Shown here: one piece after another, positions 53,163 to 62,314 of the stretch
Position numbering within the stretch: the first letter of the stretch is position 1
Layout: each line of letters opens with the position of its first letter
NCBI GenBank assembly: GCA_963777435.1
Contig: CAVZQT010000003.1
Coordinates: 310,001-374,000, forward strand
Direction of reading: 5' to 3'
Length of the DNA stretch: 64,000 bases
Source: AP-15 sp963777435
GTDB taxonomy: Bacteria > Pseudomonadota > Alphaproteobacteria > ATCC43930 > CGMCC-115725
The notes under the pieces: generated by a model
Seen by the model: the letters and a program-made list of their open reading frames with translations, nothing else
Database searches by the model: none
Told to the model about the DNA's origin: nothing
Program-made: the position numbers and the translations under genes

Positions 53163-53246
53163 AAGCGCTCTGCGGTGGTTGCATCAAGGCGGATGGGCCA
53201 GCGGCGGATACAGAACTCGCCATTGCCAGACCGGAACGACTGCCGC

Positions 53247-54170
53247 TTAGCTGCTGAGGATCGTGCCTTCGGGGATCCCGGCTTCGGTCGAGACGATCTT
53301 GGGGCCGTCATCGAGACGCACGCGCGACACTTCGACATAACCGCCTTGCGCGAGAATGCGCAGGCCTTGAGGGCCGGCCGAGACGACTTCTCCGATTTTC
53401 TTGCCGCGCACCGCGCCAAAGGTTGGGGCGGTGATTTTTTTGGCGTCGAACAGATAAAGCTTTTTGTCGCCGTACATCGTCCAGGCGCCGGGCGCCGGGT
53501 TGCAGCCGCGGATCAAATCGTAGATGAAATCGACGTGATGTGCCCAGGTGATGCGGCTTTCGCCGTCGCGTACCCAGCCTTCGTAGGTCGCGTGGCTTTC
53601 GTCCTGCGTTGTTTCGGTAGAGCGGCCCGAAACGACCAGGTCGGCGGCCTCGACCAGTGCCTGAATGCCGAGCGGGAAGATCTTGTCGAAATAGAGCGAG
53701 CCGGCGGTGTCGTCGGGTCCGATCGGTACCCGCTTTTGCAAGACGACCGGCCCTTCGTCGAGACCCGGGGTCGGGCGGAAGATCGACAATCCAGTCTCGC
53801 TGCGCCCGCGGATGATTGCCCACGGGATCGAGGACGGCCCGCGATGCAACGGCAATAATGAGGGGTGGAATTGGATCATGCCGTGCTTGGGGATGGCGCA
53901 GAATTCGGGCGGCGCGAACAGCAGGACATAGGCCATGACGCCGATATCCGCGTTGAGCTCGGCGAGGGCAGTCTTGGCCTCGTCGGCCGAATAGCGCGGA
54001 AAGCGGTAGACCGGCAGCTTGCGCTCCTCGGCGGCTACCACAAGCGGATCGGGTCGGGCCCCGGGCCGGTCCGGGGCGGCGAACACGCCCGCGACCTCGT
54101 CGCCGCGCGCGACAAAGGCGTCGAGCGCCGCCTTGCCAAAAGCCTGCTGGCCGACGATGACGATGCGCAT
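53247..54170 (-). CDS. Formyl transferase-fold enzyme, 10-formyl-THF dehydrogenase N-terminal-like
   Basis: The 307-residue protein has the formyltransferase fold (MRIVIVGQQAFGKAALDA) and the catalytic region FHPSLLPLHRGPSS, with the catalytic Asp in PGLDEGPVVLQK. The residue before the catalytic His follows the hydrolase domain of 10-formyltetrahydrofolate dehydrogenase (xxHPSLLP) rather than the Asn-x-His of methionyl-tRNA formyltransferase. The C-terminal 100 residues form an OB-like domain (FGAVRGKKIGEVV). The dehydrogenase half is missing, so it may be a formyl-THF hydrolase or a sugar/amine formyltransferase. Confidence 0.85.
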   Translation of the reverse strand: MRIVIVGQQAFGKAALDAFVARGDEVAGVFAAPDRPGARPDPLVVAAEERKLPVYRFPRYSADEAKTALAELNADIGVMAYVLLFAPPEFCAIPKHGMIQFHPSLLPLHRGPSSIPWAIIRGRSETGLSIFRPTPGLDEGPVVLQKRVPIGPDDTAGSLYFDKIFPLGIQALVEAADLVVSGRSTETTQDESHATYEGWVRDGESRITWAHHVDFIYDLIRGCNPAPGAWTMYGDKKLYLFDAKKITAPTFGAVRGKKIGEVVSAGPQGLRILAQGGYVEVSRVRLDDGPKIVSTEAGIPEGTILSS

Positions 54171-54270
54171 TTCACTCCCTCCGATTACTGGCGCTGTGGG
54201 AGATAAGGTTTCACGCTTAGCCGCCCCGCGGCAAGCCCGCAGCGTCCTGTTGGCGGCGCTAACTCAGTAA

Positions 54271-55290
54271 TTAGGCGGGACCGCTTACGCCGGCTTCGGC
54301 AAACGTCGCCATGCCGTTGTGACAGGCAGCCGCAGCTTTGAGCAAGGCGAGGGCGAGGGTTGCACCCGAGGCCTCGCCGAGCCGCATGCCGAGATCAAGC
54401 AGCGACCGCTTTTCCAAGCGTTCGAGCAGAACGCGATGTCCCGGCTCGGCGGAGACATGCGCCACGATGCAGTGATCGAGCGCTCTCGGGTCGGCGGCAA
54501 ACAATACCGCCGCGGCAGCGGTCGCGGCATAGCCGTCGAGCACGACCGGGATCCGGCCGAGCCTTGCCGCCATGACGGCGCCGGTGATTGCCGCCAGTTC
54601 GAGCCCGCCGAGCCGGCGCAACAGATCGAATGGATCGCTCGCCGCAGCGCGATGCAGTGCCACAGCGTCCGCAACCGCCCGGCGTTTATTGTCGAGCGCT
54701 GCCCCGGTGACACCGGTGCCGGGACCGGTCCACAGATCGGCGTCGCCGCCAAACAGCGCCATGCACAACGCCGCTGCCGAGGTGGTGTTGCCAATGCCCA
54801 TCTCGCCGAGGGCAAGGGCATCGATGCCAGGTTCGACCGACATCATCCCGTAGGCCATCGCCCTGGCGCATTCCTCCTCGCTCATCGCCGGCTCCGCGAC
54901 GATGTCGCCGGTCGGCTGATCAAGGTTCATCTCATAGACGCGCAGGTCGGCGTCGACGATTCGGCACAGCTGGTTTACCGCAGCCCCACCGGCGATGAAA
55001 TTCTGTACCATTTGGGCGGTGACCGAGGCGGGATAAGCCGAAACGCCGCGCGCCGCGACCCCGTGATTGCCGGCGAAGACGATGGTACGCGGATGTTCGA
55101 CCCGCGGCGGATGGCGCGCCTGCCATGTCGCCAGCCAAATCGCCAATTCTTCGAGCCGCCCAAGCGATCCTGCTGGTTTGGTCAATTGCGCCTGGCGCGC
55201 CGCGGCAGCCGATCCCGCCTCGAGATCGGGTCCGGGAAGCTGCGCCAGCAAGGCGCGCATCTCGTCAAGCGTGGCGCTCGGCTGATCCAT
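54271..55290 (-). CDS. cobT: Nicotinate-nucleotide-dimethylbenzimidazole phosphoribosyltransferase
   Basis: CobT (CobU in Pseudomonas naming) makes alpha-ribazole phosphate for the lower ligand of cobalamin. Conserved parts: KPAGSLGRLEELA, FAGNHGVAARGVSAYP, LGEMGIGNTTSAAAL, WTGPGTG and the catalytic Glu in FAEAGVSGPA at the C-terminus. About 339 residues, normal. The ATG at 55290 lies nine bases after GGAG; an earlier in-frame ATG (55326) has no ribosome site. The gene is divergent from cobS with 102 bases between, so they may share a control region. Confidence 0.96.
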   Translation of the reverse strand: MDQPSATLDEMRALLAQLPGPDLEAGSAAAARQAQLTKPAGSLGRLEELAIWLATWQARHPPRVEHPRTIVFAGNHGVAARGVSAYPASVTAQMVQNFIAGGAAVNQLCRIVDADLRVYEMNLDQPTGDIVAEPAMSEEECARAMAYGMMSVEPGIDALALGEMGIGNTTSAAALCMALFGGDADLWTGPGTGVTGAALDNKRRAVADAVALHRAAASDPFDLLRRLGGLELAAITGAVMAARLGRIPVVLDGYAATAAAAVLFAADPRALDHCIVAHVSAEPGHRVLLERLEKRSLLDLGMRLGEASGATLALALLKAAAACHNGMATFAEAGVSGPA

Positions 55291-55392
55291 GGCGGTGTTC
55301 TCCGTTGCGCCGTGATCCTGTCCCAATGATGTCCCAAGCCCAAAGAGAAAACCCCGGCCGCTGCGGGAGGGTTTTCGCTTATTCTCCCGACG

Positions 55393-56172
55393 ATGAACGC
55401 CTCTGAGCGACCGACCCGGGGACGGCCGGGCTACGCGGCTGGCTTCTCCGCCGCGGTCGGCTTCTTTACCCGCATCCCGATGGCGCGACCAGCCGCAACC
55501 GATGGGAAGCTTGCCGACGCGGCATGGGCTTTCCCGCTGGTGGGAGCCGGGATCGGCGCCGTGGCGGCTGTAGTGTTTTTCGCTGCTCAGCTGATCAGAT
55601 TGGGTGATTGGGCTGCTGCATTACTGGCAGTGCTGGCCGGGATCTTGCTCACCGGAGCGCTGCATGAGGACGGGCTAGCCGATTGCGCCGACGGGATCTG
55701 TGGCGGCGGCGACCGCGATCGGCGGCTGGCGATCATGCGGGACAGCCGGCACGGAACATACGCTGTCCTGGCATTGGTGCTAAGCGTCGGGTTGCGCGCG
55801 GCAGCGCTGGCGCAGATCGGCGAAGTGGTTTTTGCCGGGTTGGCATTGGTCGGCGCGCATGCAGTGTCGCGCGCTTTGCTCCCCGTGGCGATGTGGGCTT
55901 TGCCGCCGGCGCGCCCCGACGGTCTCGGCGCGGAGGCGGGCCGGCCATCTCCGGCCGGAACTATCGCCGGGCTCGTGATCGGCACCGCGATCGGCGCGAT
56001 GGCGCTGGGGCCGCTGCATGGGGTGATTGCGATCGGCGTCGCAGCTGCCGCCGTGGCTGCGGCTGCCGCTGTCGTGCAGCGCCTTATCGCCGGCTACACC
56101 GGCGACGTGCTCGGCGCGTTTCAGCAGATCGCCGAGATCGCGATCCTGCTCACCGCTACGGCGATGCGTTAG
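55393..56172 (+). CDS. cobS: Adenosylcobinamide-GDP ribazoletransferase (cobalamin synthase)
   Basis: CobS (CobV) is the membrane enzyme that joins alpha-ribazole to adenosylcobinamide-GDP, the last assembly step. The signature HEDGLADCADGICGG is complete and RDSRHGTYAVLAL follows. Six or so hydrophobic helices fill the rest, many Ala/Val-rich. Length 259 is standard. It is divergent from cobT and convergent with the GFA gene. Confidence 0.95.
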   Translation: MNASERPTRGRPGYAAGFSAAVGFFTRIPMARPAATDGKLADAAWAFPLVGAGIGAVAAVVFFAAQLIRLGDWAAALLAVLAGILLTGALHEDGLADCADGICGGGDRDRRLAIMRDSRHGTYAVLALVLSVGLRAAALAQIGEVVFAGLALVGAHAVSRALLPVAMWALPPARPDGLGAEAGRPSPAGTIAGLVIGTAIGAMALGPLHGVIAIGVAAAAVAAAAAVVQRLIAGYTGDVLGAFQQIAEIAILLTATAMR

Positions 56173-56234
56173 GTGGCGTCGCGACCCAGTTCTTATTACG
56201 GCGGCGACACCATTCTAAAGTTGCAGCTGCCTCT

Positions 56235-56645
56235 TTAGCCGGGGCTCGGCATCTTCGGGAAGCTCTTGATATCGCCTTCGAGCTTCACCCAAGGCTGGGC
56301 GCTGTCGCAATAAATCTGCATCGTTGGTTTGACCCAGCTTGGATCCGCGAGCGTGCCTGCTGGGATCATGATTACATCCGGCATAAGCTCGGCCTCGCCA
56401 ACGATCGGTGAAGCGCAATTCGGGCAAAAACGGCGGTATGTCGCTTTGCCGGTGTCGCCGTGGCCCTCATAAGTCTTTAACGAACCCTGGACGGTTATCG
56501 CCGGCTTCGGCACCGCCACGATCACGTTGAACGCGCTTCCCGACGCCTTCTGGCAAGTGTTGCAATGGCACACTCCCATGAAGATCGGCTCCGCCTCGCC
56601 CGAGTAGTGTACTTGGCCACAAAGACACCCGCCCTCGATTTTCAT
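56235..56645 (-). CDS. GFA (Mss4-like) family zinc protein
   Basis: The 136-residue protein has the GFA zinc-binding pattern: GGCLCGQVHY, CHCNTCQKASGSAF and FCPNCASPI. Family members include a glutathione-dependent formaldehyde-activating enzyme, but most are uncharacterised, so only the family is claimed. It lies between cobS and the cobalamin riboswitch on the opposite strand, and is probably unrelated to cobalamin synthesis. Its promoter would face the riboswitch region. Confidence 0.88.
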   Translation of the reverse strand: MKIEGGCLCGQVHYSGEAEPIFMGVCHCNTCQKASGSAFNVIVAVPKPAITVQGSLKTYEGHGDTGKATYRRFCPNCASPIVGEAELMPDVIMIPAGTLADPSWVKPTMQIYCDSAQPWVKLEGDIKSFPKMPSPG

Positions 56646-56751
56646 TCGCCTCTCCCGCCTGTTGAAATTGCGGCGCTTGCCGCGGGGGCGATTTTAGCGG
56701 CGAGTTCTTCGCCAGGCGAGATCAAACCGCGAGACGCGGCGCCACAGGATG

Positions 56752-56905
56752 TGTTAGCGTCGCTTTCGCGATGCGACAGGGAAGTCCGGTGTAACGCCGG
56801 CGCTGCCCCCGCAACTGTAAGCGGCGAGTCCGCGGTAAAGACCACTGGCCGGCATTGCCGGGCTGGGAAGGTGCCGCGGGCGACGACCCCGAGCCAGGAG
56901 ACCTC
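56752..56905 (+). promoter_or_regulatory. Cobalamin riboswitch upstream of cobU
   Basis: All conserved parts of a B12 riboswitch appear in order: GGGAAGTCCGGTG with its CCGGCGCTG partner, CCCCCGCAACTGTAA (56806-56820), GCGGCGAGTC, CCACTGGCC, GGGAAGGTGCC and the B12 box AGCCAGGAGACC (56892-56903). The cobU GTG lies 50 bases beyond, behind a purine-rich ribosome site, so control is probably on translation initiation or by early termination of the cobU-W-N-O-Q operon. Confidence 0.96.
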
Positions 56906-56956
56906 CGCATCGCGCGAACTGGGACGATTCCTCGGGCGGAGGAGGAGGGACCACGA

Positions 56957-57535
56957 GTGCCGATCGATCATGGGCGCCGCGAGCGTCCGCCCCTACCTCC
57001 CGTGAGTTTGGTGCTCGGCGGCGCCAGGTCGGGCAAGAGCCGCTATGCTGAGGGATTAATCGAAGCGGCGGCCGATCGCGGCATTTATTGCGCAACCGCC
57101 GAAGCCGGGGACGCCGAGATGATGGCGCGCATCGCCGCGCACCGGGCGCGGCGCGGTCCGTTCTGGCACACCGTCGAGGAACCGCTGGCGCTCGCCCCGG
57201 TGATCGCCGCCAAAGCGCGCGGCGACCGCCCGATGCTGATCGATTGCCTTACCCTGTGGCTCTCCAACCTGATGCTCGCCGCGCGTCCGATCGAAGAGGA
57301 GACTGCTGCCCTATGCGCGGCGTTGCGGTTGGCTGCGGGCCCGGTGGTGCTGGTCGCCAACGAAGTCGGCATGGGCCTCGTCCCCGAGACACCGCTCGGC
57401 CGCCGCTTTCGCGACGCGGCCGGCCGGCTTAACCAGGAAATCGCCGCGCTCGCCGACCGCGTCGTCTTTGTCGCCGCCGGCTTGCCGCTCGTGCTGAAAG
57501 ATACCGGCTTGCCGCTCGTGCTGAAAGATATTTGA
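56957..57535 (+). CDS. cobU: Bifunctional adenosylcobinamide kinase/guanylyltransferase
   Basis: CobU (CobP) phosphorylates adenosylcobinamide and transfers GMP to it. The P-loop GGARSGKS is at 21-28; IAAHRARRGPFWHTVEEP contains the guanylylated His; DCLTLWLSNLM and VANEVGMGLVPE are further signatures. GTG at 56957 is preceded by an ideal GGAGGAGGAGGGA. The C-terminus carries a tandem duplication of nine residues (two copies of TGLPLVLKD-like sequence) encoded by a perfect 27-base repeat. First gene after the riboswitch; cobW starts three bases after its stop. Confidence 0.95.
   Translation: MPIDHGRRERPPLPPVSLVLGGARSGKSRYAEGLIEAAADRGIYCATAEAGDAEMMARIAAHRARRGPFWHTVEEPLALAPVIAAKARGDRPMLIDCLTLWLSNLMLAARPIEEETAALCAALRLAAGPVVLVANEVGMGLVPETPLGRRFRDAAGRLNQEIAALADRVVFVAAGLPLVLKDTGLPLVLKDI
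57477..57530 (+). repeat. Perfect 27-bp tandem duplication at the 3' end of cobU
   Basis: The unit at 57477-57503 is repeated exactly at 57504-57530. It keeps the frame and adds nine residues (GLPLVLKDT) just before the stop. Exact identity at all positions indicates a recent event, such as replication slippage, or an assembly artefact. Confidence 0.9.
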
Positions 57536-57538
57536 GCC

Positions 57539-58564
57539 GTGCGCCGCATTCCCTCGACCGTGATCACCGGCTTTCTCGGCGCCGGCAAGACCAGCCTTGT
57601 GCGCCATTTGCTGGCGCGGGCCAACGGGCGGCGGCTCGCGGTCGTCGTCAATGAATTCGGCGAACTCGGCATCGACCGCGAATTGCTGCTCGGCTGCGGC
57701 GACGCGACTTGCACCGAGGACGACATCGTCGAGCTCGCCAATGGCTGCTTGTGCTGCACCGTGGCCGACGATTTGCTGCCGACATTGACCCGGCTGCTCG
57801 ACCGGCCGGCGCCGCCCGAGCATATCCTGATCGAGACTTCCGGGCTTGCCCTGCCAAAGCCGCTGGTGGAGGCCTTCACCTGGCCGGAAATCCGCACCCG
57901 CACGACGGTCGACGGCGTCTTGACGGTGATCGACGCCGCAGCGCTCGCCGCGGGCCGGTTCGCCGATGATCCCATCGCAGTAGCGCGCCAGCGCGCCGCC
58001 GACCCGGCGCTGGTCCACGATAACCCGCTCGAAGAGGTATTTGGCGATCAGCTCGCCTGCGCCGATTTGGTGATCTTGAACAAGACCGACTTGATCCGCG
58101 ATGAGACGCTGACAGCCCTGCGCCGGGATATCGAGAAAAAGCTGCGGCCCGGGGTGAAAATGCTCGCCGCCCGCGATGGTCAGGTGCCGCCCGACGTGGC
58201 GCTTGGCCTAGCCGCAGCAGCCGAAGACGATCTCGCGCAGCGTCCGTCATTGCATGACTTGGCTGACGCGCACGACCATGACGACTTCGAAAGCTTTGTA
58301 TTGACGCTTGGACCGGTCGCCGACAGCGCCGCGTTTCTGGCGCGCCTGCGCGGTGCGATCGCCGGGCATGATGTGTTGCGGGTCAAAGGCTTTATCGATG
58401 TCCCTGGCCGCGACCGGCGCGAGGTCATTCAGGCGGTTGGTGACCGGGTGCAGCGCTATTTCGACCGCCCGTGGCAAATCGGCGAGGAGCGCTCGAGCCG
58501 CCTCGTCGTGATCGGCGAGAAGGGGCTCGATCGCGCCGCCATAGCCGCAGCGCTGAGCAGCTGA
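57539..58564 (+). CDS. cobW: CobW G3E-family GTPase/metallochaperone
   Basis: CobW proteins are GTP-dependent metal chaperones thought to supply Co(II) for corrin-ring insertion. The P-loop GFLGAGKTS is at 11-19, the metal motif CxCC is NGCLCC, and NKTD is the G4 box. A His/Asp-rich stretch (ADAHDHDDFE) lies before the C-terminal CobW_C domain. The GTG start lies three bases after the cobU stop, and cobN starts directly after the cobW stop, so the genes are in one transcript. 341 residues, normal. Confidence 0.95.
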   Translation: MRRIPSTVITGFLGAGKTSLVRHLLARANGRRLAVVVNEFGELGIDRELLLGCGDATCTEDDIVELANGCLCCTVADDLLPTLTRLLDRPAPPEHILIETSGLALPKPLVEAFTWPEIRTRTTVDGVLTVIDAAALAAGRFADDPIAVARQRAADPALVHDNPLEEVFGDQLACADLVILNKTDLIRDETLTALRRDIEKKLRPGVKMLAARDGQVPPDVALGLAAAAEDDLAQRPSLHDLADAHDHDDFESFVLTLGPVADSAAFLARLRGAIAGHDVLRVKGFIDVPGRDRREVIQAVGDRVQRYFDRPWQIGEERSSRLVVIGEKGLDRAAIAAALSS

Positions 58565-61500
58565 ATGCATCTGTTGGCGACCATACCCGGCGCAATCGCA
58601 GACGGTGCCTCGGCGGTTGACCTCGCTCAAACACCGGCGGACATCGTCGTGCTGTCGAGTGCCGACACCGAACTCGCGCTGTTGGCGGCGGCCCAAAGGC
58701 GGCGGCTCGCTGAGGACCCGATGACGCCACGGCTGCGGCTGGCATCCGTTCTGCGCCTCGGCCACAATTTCTCGGTCGACCTTTACATGGAAACCGTCGC
58801 CGCCGCGCGGCTGGTTGTCGCCCGCATTCTCGGCGGGTCCGCGTATTGGCCCTACGGCGTCGAGCGGTTGGTGGAAACCTGCCGCGAGCGCGGCATTCCG
58901 CTTGGGCTGTTGCCCGGCGATGATAAGCCCGACCCCGAATTGGCCGAGTTGTCGACCCTCGCGCCTGCTTATGTAAATCGGCTGTGGCGCTATCTGGCTG
59001 AGGGTGGGCCGGCCAACGCCGATAACTTCTTGCGTTTTTCGGGCTCGCTGATCGGTCACGACGCGCCTTGGGCGGAGCCTGCACCCTTGCTGCGCGCCGG
59101 CCTTTACTGGCCCGGGCAGGCCGTGCCGAGCCTCTCAGATATCGCCGCCAAATGGAGTGGCGGGCTTGCCGCCACGCAGGCGGGCAGTGGCGTCGTTCCG
59201 ATCGTCTTCTACCGAGCCTTGGTGCAGTCGGGGAACACCGCGCCGGTCGATGAACTGGTGCGGGCGCTGTTGGCGCTTCGGCTGTGGCCATTGCCGATTT
59301 TTGTGCACAGCCTGAAGGATGGCGAGGCGGCGTCGTTGTTGGAGCGGGTGTTCGCCGAGGCGCCGCCCGCCGTGATTCTGAACAGCACTGGGTTTTCGGT
59401 GCGAGCCGGGTCGGCGGCCGATCCGCTCGCAAAAGCCGATTGTCCGGTGCTGCAAGTGGTCTTTGCCGGCAATGATGAGGACAGCTGGCGCAGCGGCACG
59501 AGAGGGCTCGGTCCGCGCGATCTGGCGATGAACGTGGCGTTACCGGAGATCGACGGGCGCATCTTATCGCGTGCGGTGTCGTTCAAGGCGCCGCTCGGCC
59601 GCGATCCCGAAACCGAGGCTGACCTCGTCGGTTATCGCCCGGTCGCCGATCGCATCGACTTTGTCGCCGAGCTTGCGCGGAATTGGGTGAGGCTGCGGGA
59701 GAAGCCGCCGGCCGAACGGCGGGTGGCGCTAATCCTCGCCAACTACCCGAACCGCGACGGCCGCATCGGTAACGGGGTCGGTCTCGACACCCCCGCTTCG
59801 GCGATCGCGATCTTCAGAGCCTTAGCCGGGGCTGGCTACCGGACGGGCGAGATGCCCGATGACGGTCGAGTGTTGATTGAGTGCCTGCTCGCCGGCCCAA
59901 CCAATGCCAGACCCGGCGCGCCGGCCTCTGAGACGCTGTCACTTGCCGAGTATTCGACGTTCTTCGCAACTCTTTCACAGGCGGTGCAGCAAGCCACCAG
60001 CGAGCGCTGGGGACCGGCCGAGCGCGACCCGTTCTTCCGTCCGGGGCGGCTCGATTGCGGGCGGATCGCGATCCCCGGGTTTCGCTCCGGGAACATCGCA
60101 GTGCTGATCCAGCCGGCGCGCGGCTATAACATCGACCCGAAAGCCACCTACCACGATCCTGCACTCGTGCCGCCGCACGGCTATCTCGCCGCCTATGCCT
60201 GGCTGGCGCACGAGTTTCGCGCCGATGCGGTCATTCATCTCGGCAAGCACGGCACTCTCGAATGGCTGCCGGGCAAGGCGTTGGCGTTGTCAGCGGAATG
60301 CTTTCCGGAGGCGGCCCTGCCGCCATTGCCGCATCTCTATCCGTTTATCGTCAACGATCCGGGCGAGGGCACGCAAGCCAAGCGCCGCGCCGAGGCGGTG
60401 ATCGTCGACCATTTGACCCCGCCGCTGACGCGCGCCGGCAGCTACGGTCTGTCCGCCGAACTCGAACATCTGATCGACGAATATTACGATGCGGCACAGG
60501 GCGATCCGCGCCGCGTCGAACCGCTCGCGGCGGCGATCCTCGAACAAGCGCGCGCCGCCGGGCTCGATGGCGACTGCGGCATTGCAAGCGGCGACGAACC
60601 GGCAACAGCATTGCGCAAGCTCGACGGGTTTTTGTGCGAATTGAAGGAATTGCAAATCCGCGACGGGTTGCACGTTTTTGGGCAAAGCCCTGAGGGCGAC
60701 CGGCTCGATCAATTGCTCGTCGCCTTAGCGCGCCCGGCCCGCGGCTCGCGCCCGGAGGAAGCCTCGCTAATTCGCGCCCTCGCCGCCGATCTCGGCCTGG
60801 GCGCAGACCCCCTTGCGCTCGATCCCTCCGAACCCTGGACCGGCCCGCGCCCGCAAATCCTCGCGGGAGAAGATCCGTGGCGGACCGTCGGCGATACCGT
60901 CGAACGGCTCGAGGCGCTGGCGCTGCGGCTCGTCTCAGGAAAGGCACTGCCCGCACCCGAGTGGCGGCAGACCCGCGCGGTGCTCGATTGGATCGAATCC
61001 CATTTGCGGTCGGCGGTAGCAGGCTGCGGCGCCGCCGAGATCGCGGGATTACTCGCCGGCCTCGATGGCAGGTTTGTGCCGCCCGGCCCGTCGGGGGCGC
61101 CGAGCCGCGGTCGCCCCGAGGTGTTGCCGACCGGCCGCAATTTCTTCTCGGTCGACACGCGCGCCGTGCCAACCGAGGCGGCTTGGCAGCTCGGTTGGAA
61201 ATCGGCGACGATGCTGGTCGAGCGCCACGCCCAAGAATACGGCGTCTATCCCGAGCGGGTGGCGCTGTCGGCTTGGGGTACTGCCAACATGCGCACCGGC
61301 GGCGACGACATCGCCCAGGCATTGGCATTGATGGGGGCGCGTCCCGTTTGGGAGCGGGCGAGCGGTCGTGTAACCGGCTTCGAGATCATGCCCGCTTCCG
61401 TTCTCGACCGGCCGCGGGTCGATGTGACCCTGCGGGTGTCGGGGTTTTTCCGCGACGCGTTCCCGGGCCTGATCGACCTTGTCAATTCGGCAGCACGCGC

Positions 61501-62314
61501 GGTAGCCGCGCTCGACGAGCCGGCCGCGGCCAATCCGCTCGCGGCTCGTTTCGCGGCCGATCGCAGCGCGCTTGAAGCGCGGGGCATCAAGCCCGACGAA
61601 GCGGCGCGGCGCGCCGGTTATCGCGTCTTCGGGTCAAAGCCCGGGGCCTATGGGGCGGGCTTGCAGACGCTGATCGACGAGCGAATCTGGGAGGATGAGG
61701 CCGATCTCGCCGACACCTGGCTCGGCTGGAGCGGCTACGCCTATGGCGCCGGGGCGGAGGGGCGTCCCGAGCGGGCAATGCTCGAACAGCGGCTCGCCGC
61801 CGCGGATGCGGTATTGCACAACCAGGATAATCGTGAGCACGACCTCCTCGACAGCGACGATTATTACCAGTTCGAGGGCGGGCTGGCATTGGTCGTGAGG
61901 CGGTTGTCGGGCCGCGCGCCGGCGGTCTGGCACAACGACCATTCGCGGCCGGAACGGCCTGTCATCCGCAGCTTGCGGGTGGAAATCGGCCGCATTGTGC
62001 GCGGGCGGGCGGCGAACCCGCGCTGGATTGCCGGGGTCATGCGCCACGGCTACAAGGGCGCCGCCGAGATCGCCGCGACGGTCGATTACCTGTTCGCGTT
62101 TGCCGCGACCACGCGCATTGTCGATGACGCGCATTTCGACGCGCTCTACGACGCCTACCTCGCCGACGATAAGGTGCGCGGCTTTATGGCCGAGCATAAT
62201 CCGGCTGCGCTCGAAGAAACCAGCCGCCGGTTCCGTGAGGCGATCGATCGCGGCTTATGGCGGCCGCGCCGCAACAGCGCCCACGAGACTCTGATGCAGT
62301 GGAGTGCCGGGTGA
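58565..62314 (+). CDS. cobN: Aerobic cobaltochelatase subunit CobN
   Basis: CobN is the large ATP-dependent cobaltochelatase subunit that inserts cobalt into hydrogenobyrinate a,c-diamide, with CobS/CobT-type AAA partners not seen here. The 1249-residue protein shows typical blocks: FSVDLYMETVAAARLVVARI, PIFVHSLKDG, HLGKHGTLEWLPGKALALS, GRNFFSVDTRAVPTEAAW, YPERVALSAWGTANMRTGGD and MRHGYKGAAEIAATVDYLF. The ATG starts immediately after the cobW stop; the TGA overlaps the cobO GTG. Cobalt insertion by this enzyme marks the aerobic pathway. Confidence 0.97.
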   Translation: MHLLATIPGAIADGASAVDLAQTPADIVVLSSADTELALLAAAQRRRLAEDPMTPRLRLASVLRLGHNFSVDLYMETVAAARLVVARILGGSAYWPYGVERLVETCRERGIPLGLLPGDDKPDPELAELSTLAPAYVNRLWRYLAEGGPANADNFLRFSGSLIGHDAPWAEPAPLLRAGLYWPGQAVPSLSDIAAKWSGGLAATQAGSGVVPIVFYRALVQSGNTAPVDELVRALLALRLWPLPIFVHSLKDGEAASLLERVFAEAPPAVILNSTGFSVRAGSAADPLAKADCPVLQVVFAGNDEDSWRSGTRGLGPRDLAMNVALPEIDGRILSRAVSFKAPLGRDPETEADLVGYRPVADRIDFVAELARNWVRLREKPPAERRVALILANYPNRDGRIGNGVGLDTPASAIAIFRALAGAGYRTGEMPDDGRVLIECLLAGPTNARPGAPASETLSLAEYSTFFATLSQAVQQATSERWGPAERDPFFRPGRLDCGRIAIPGFRSGNIAVLIQPARGYNIDPKATYHDPALVPPHGYLAAYAWLAHEFRADAVIHLGKHGTLEWLPGKALALSAECFPEAALPPLPHLYPFIVNDPGEGTQAKRRAEAVIVDHLTPPLTRAGSYGLSAELEHLIDEYYDAAQGDPRRVEPLAAAILEQARAAGLDGDCGIASGDEPATALRKLDGFLCELKELQIRDGLHVFGQSPEGDRLDQLLVALARPARGSRPEEASLIRALAADLGLGADPLALDPSEPWTGPRPQILAGEDPWRTVGDTVERLEALALRLVSGKALPAPEWRQTRAVLDWIESHLRSAVAGCGAAEIAGLLAGLDGRFVPPGPSGAPSRGRPEVLPTGRNFFSVDTRAVPTEAAWQLGWKSATMLVERHAQEYGVYPERVALSAWGTANMRTGGDDIAQALALMGARPVWERASGRVTGFEIMPASVLDRPRVDVTLRVSGFFRDAFPGLIDLVNSAARAVAALDEPAAANPLAARFAADRSALEARGIKPDEAARRAGYRVFGSKPGAYGAGLQTLIDERIWEDEADLADTWLGWSGYAYGAGAEGRPERAMLEQRLAAADAVLHNQDNREHDLLDSDDYYQFEGGLALVVRRLSGRAPAVWHNDHSRPERPVIRSLRVEIGRIVRGRAANPRWIAGVMRHGYKGAAEIAATVDYLFAFAATTRIVDDAHFDALYDAYLADDKVRGFMAEHNPAALEETSRRFREAIDRGLWRPRRNSAHETLMQWSAG

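Noticed and set aside
58425..61328. Several 300-codon antisense frames opposite cobW and cobN
   Set aside because: Arg/Ala/Pro-rich shadows typical of G+C-rich coding DNA, without starts or domains.
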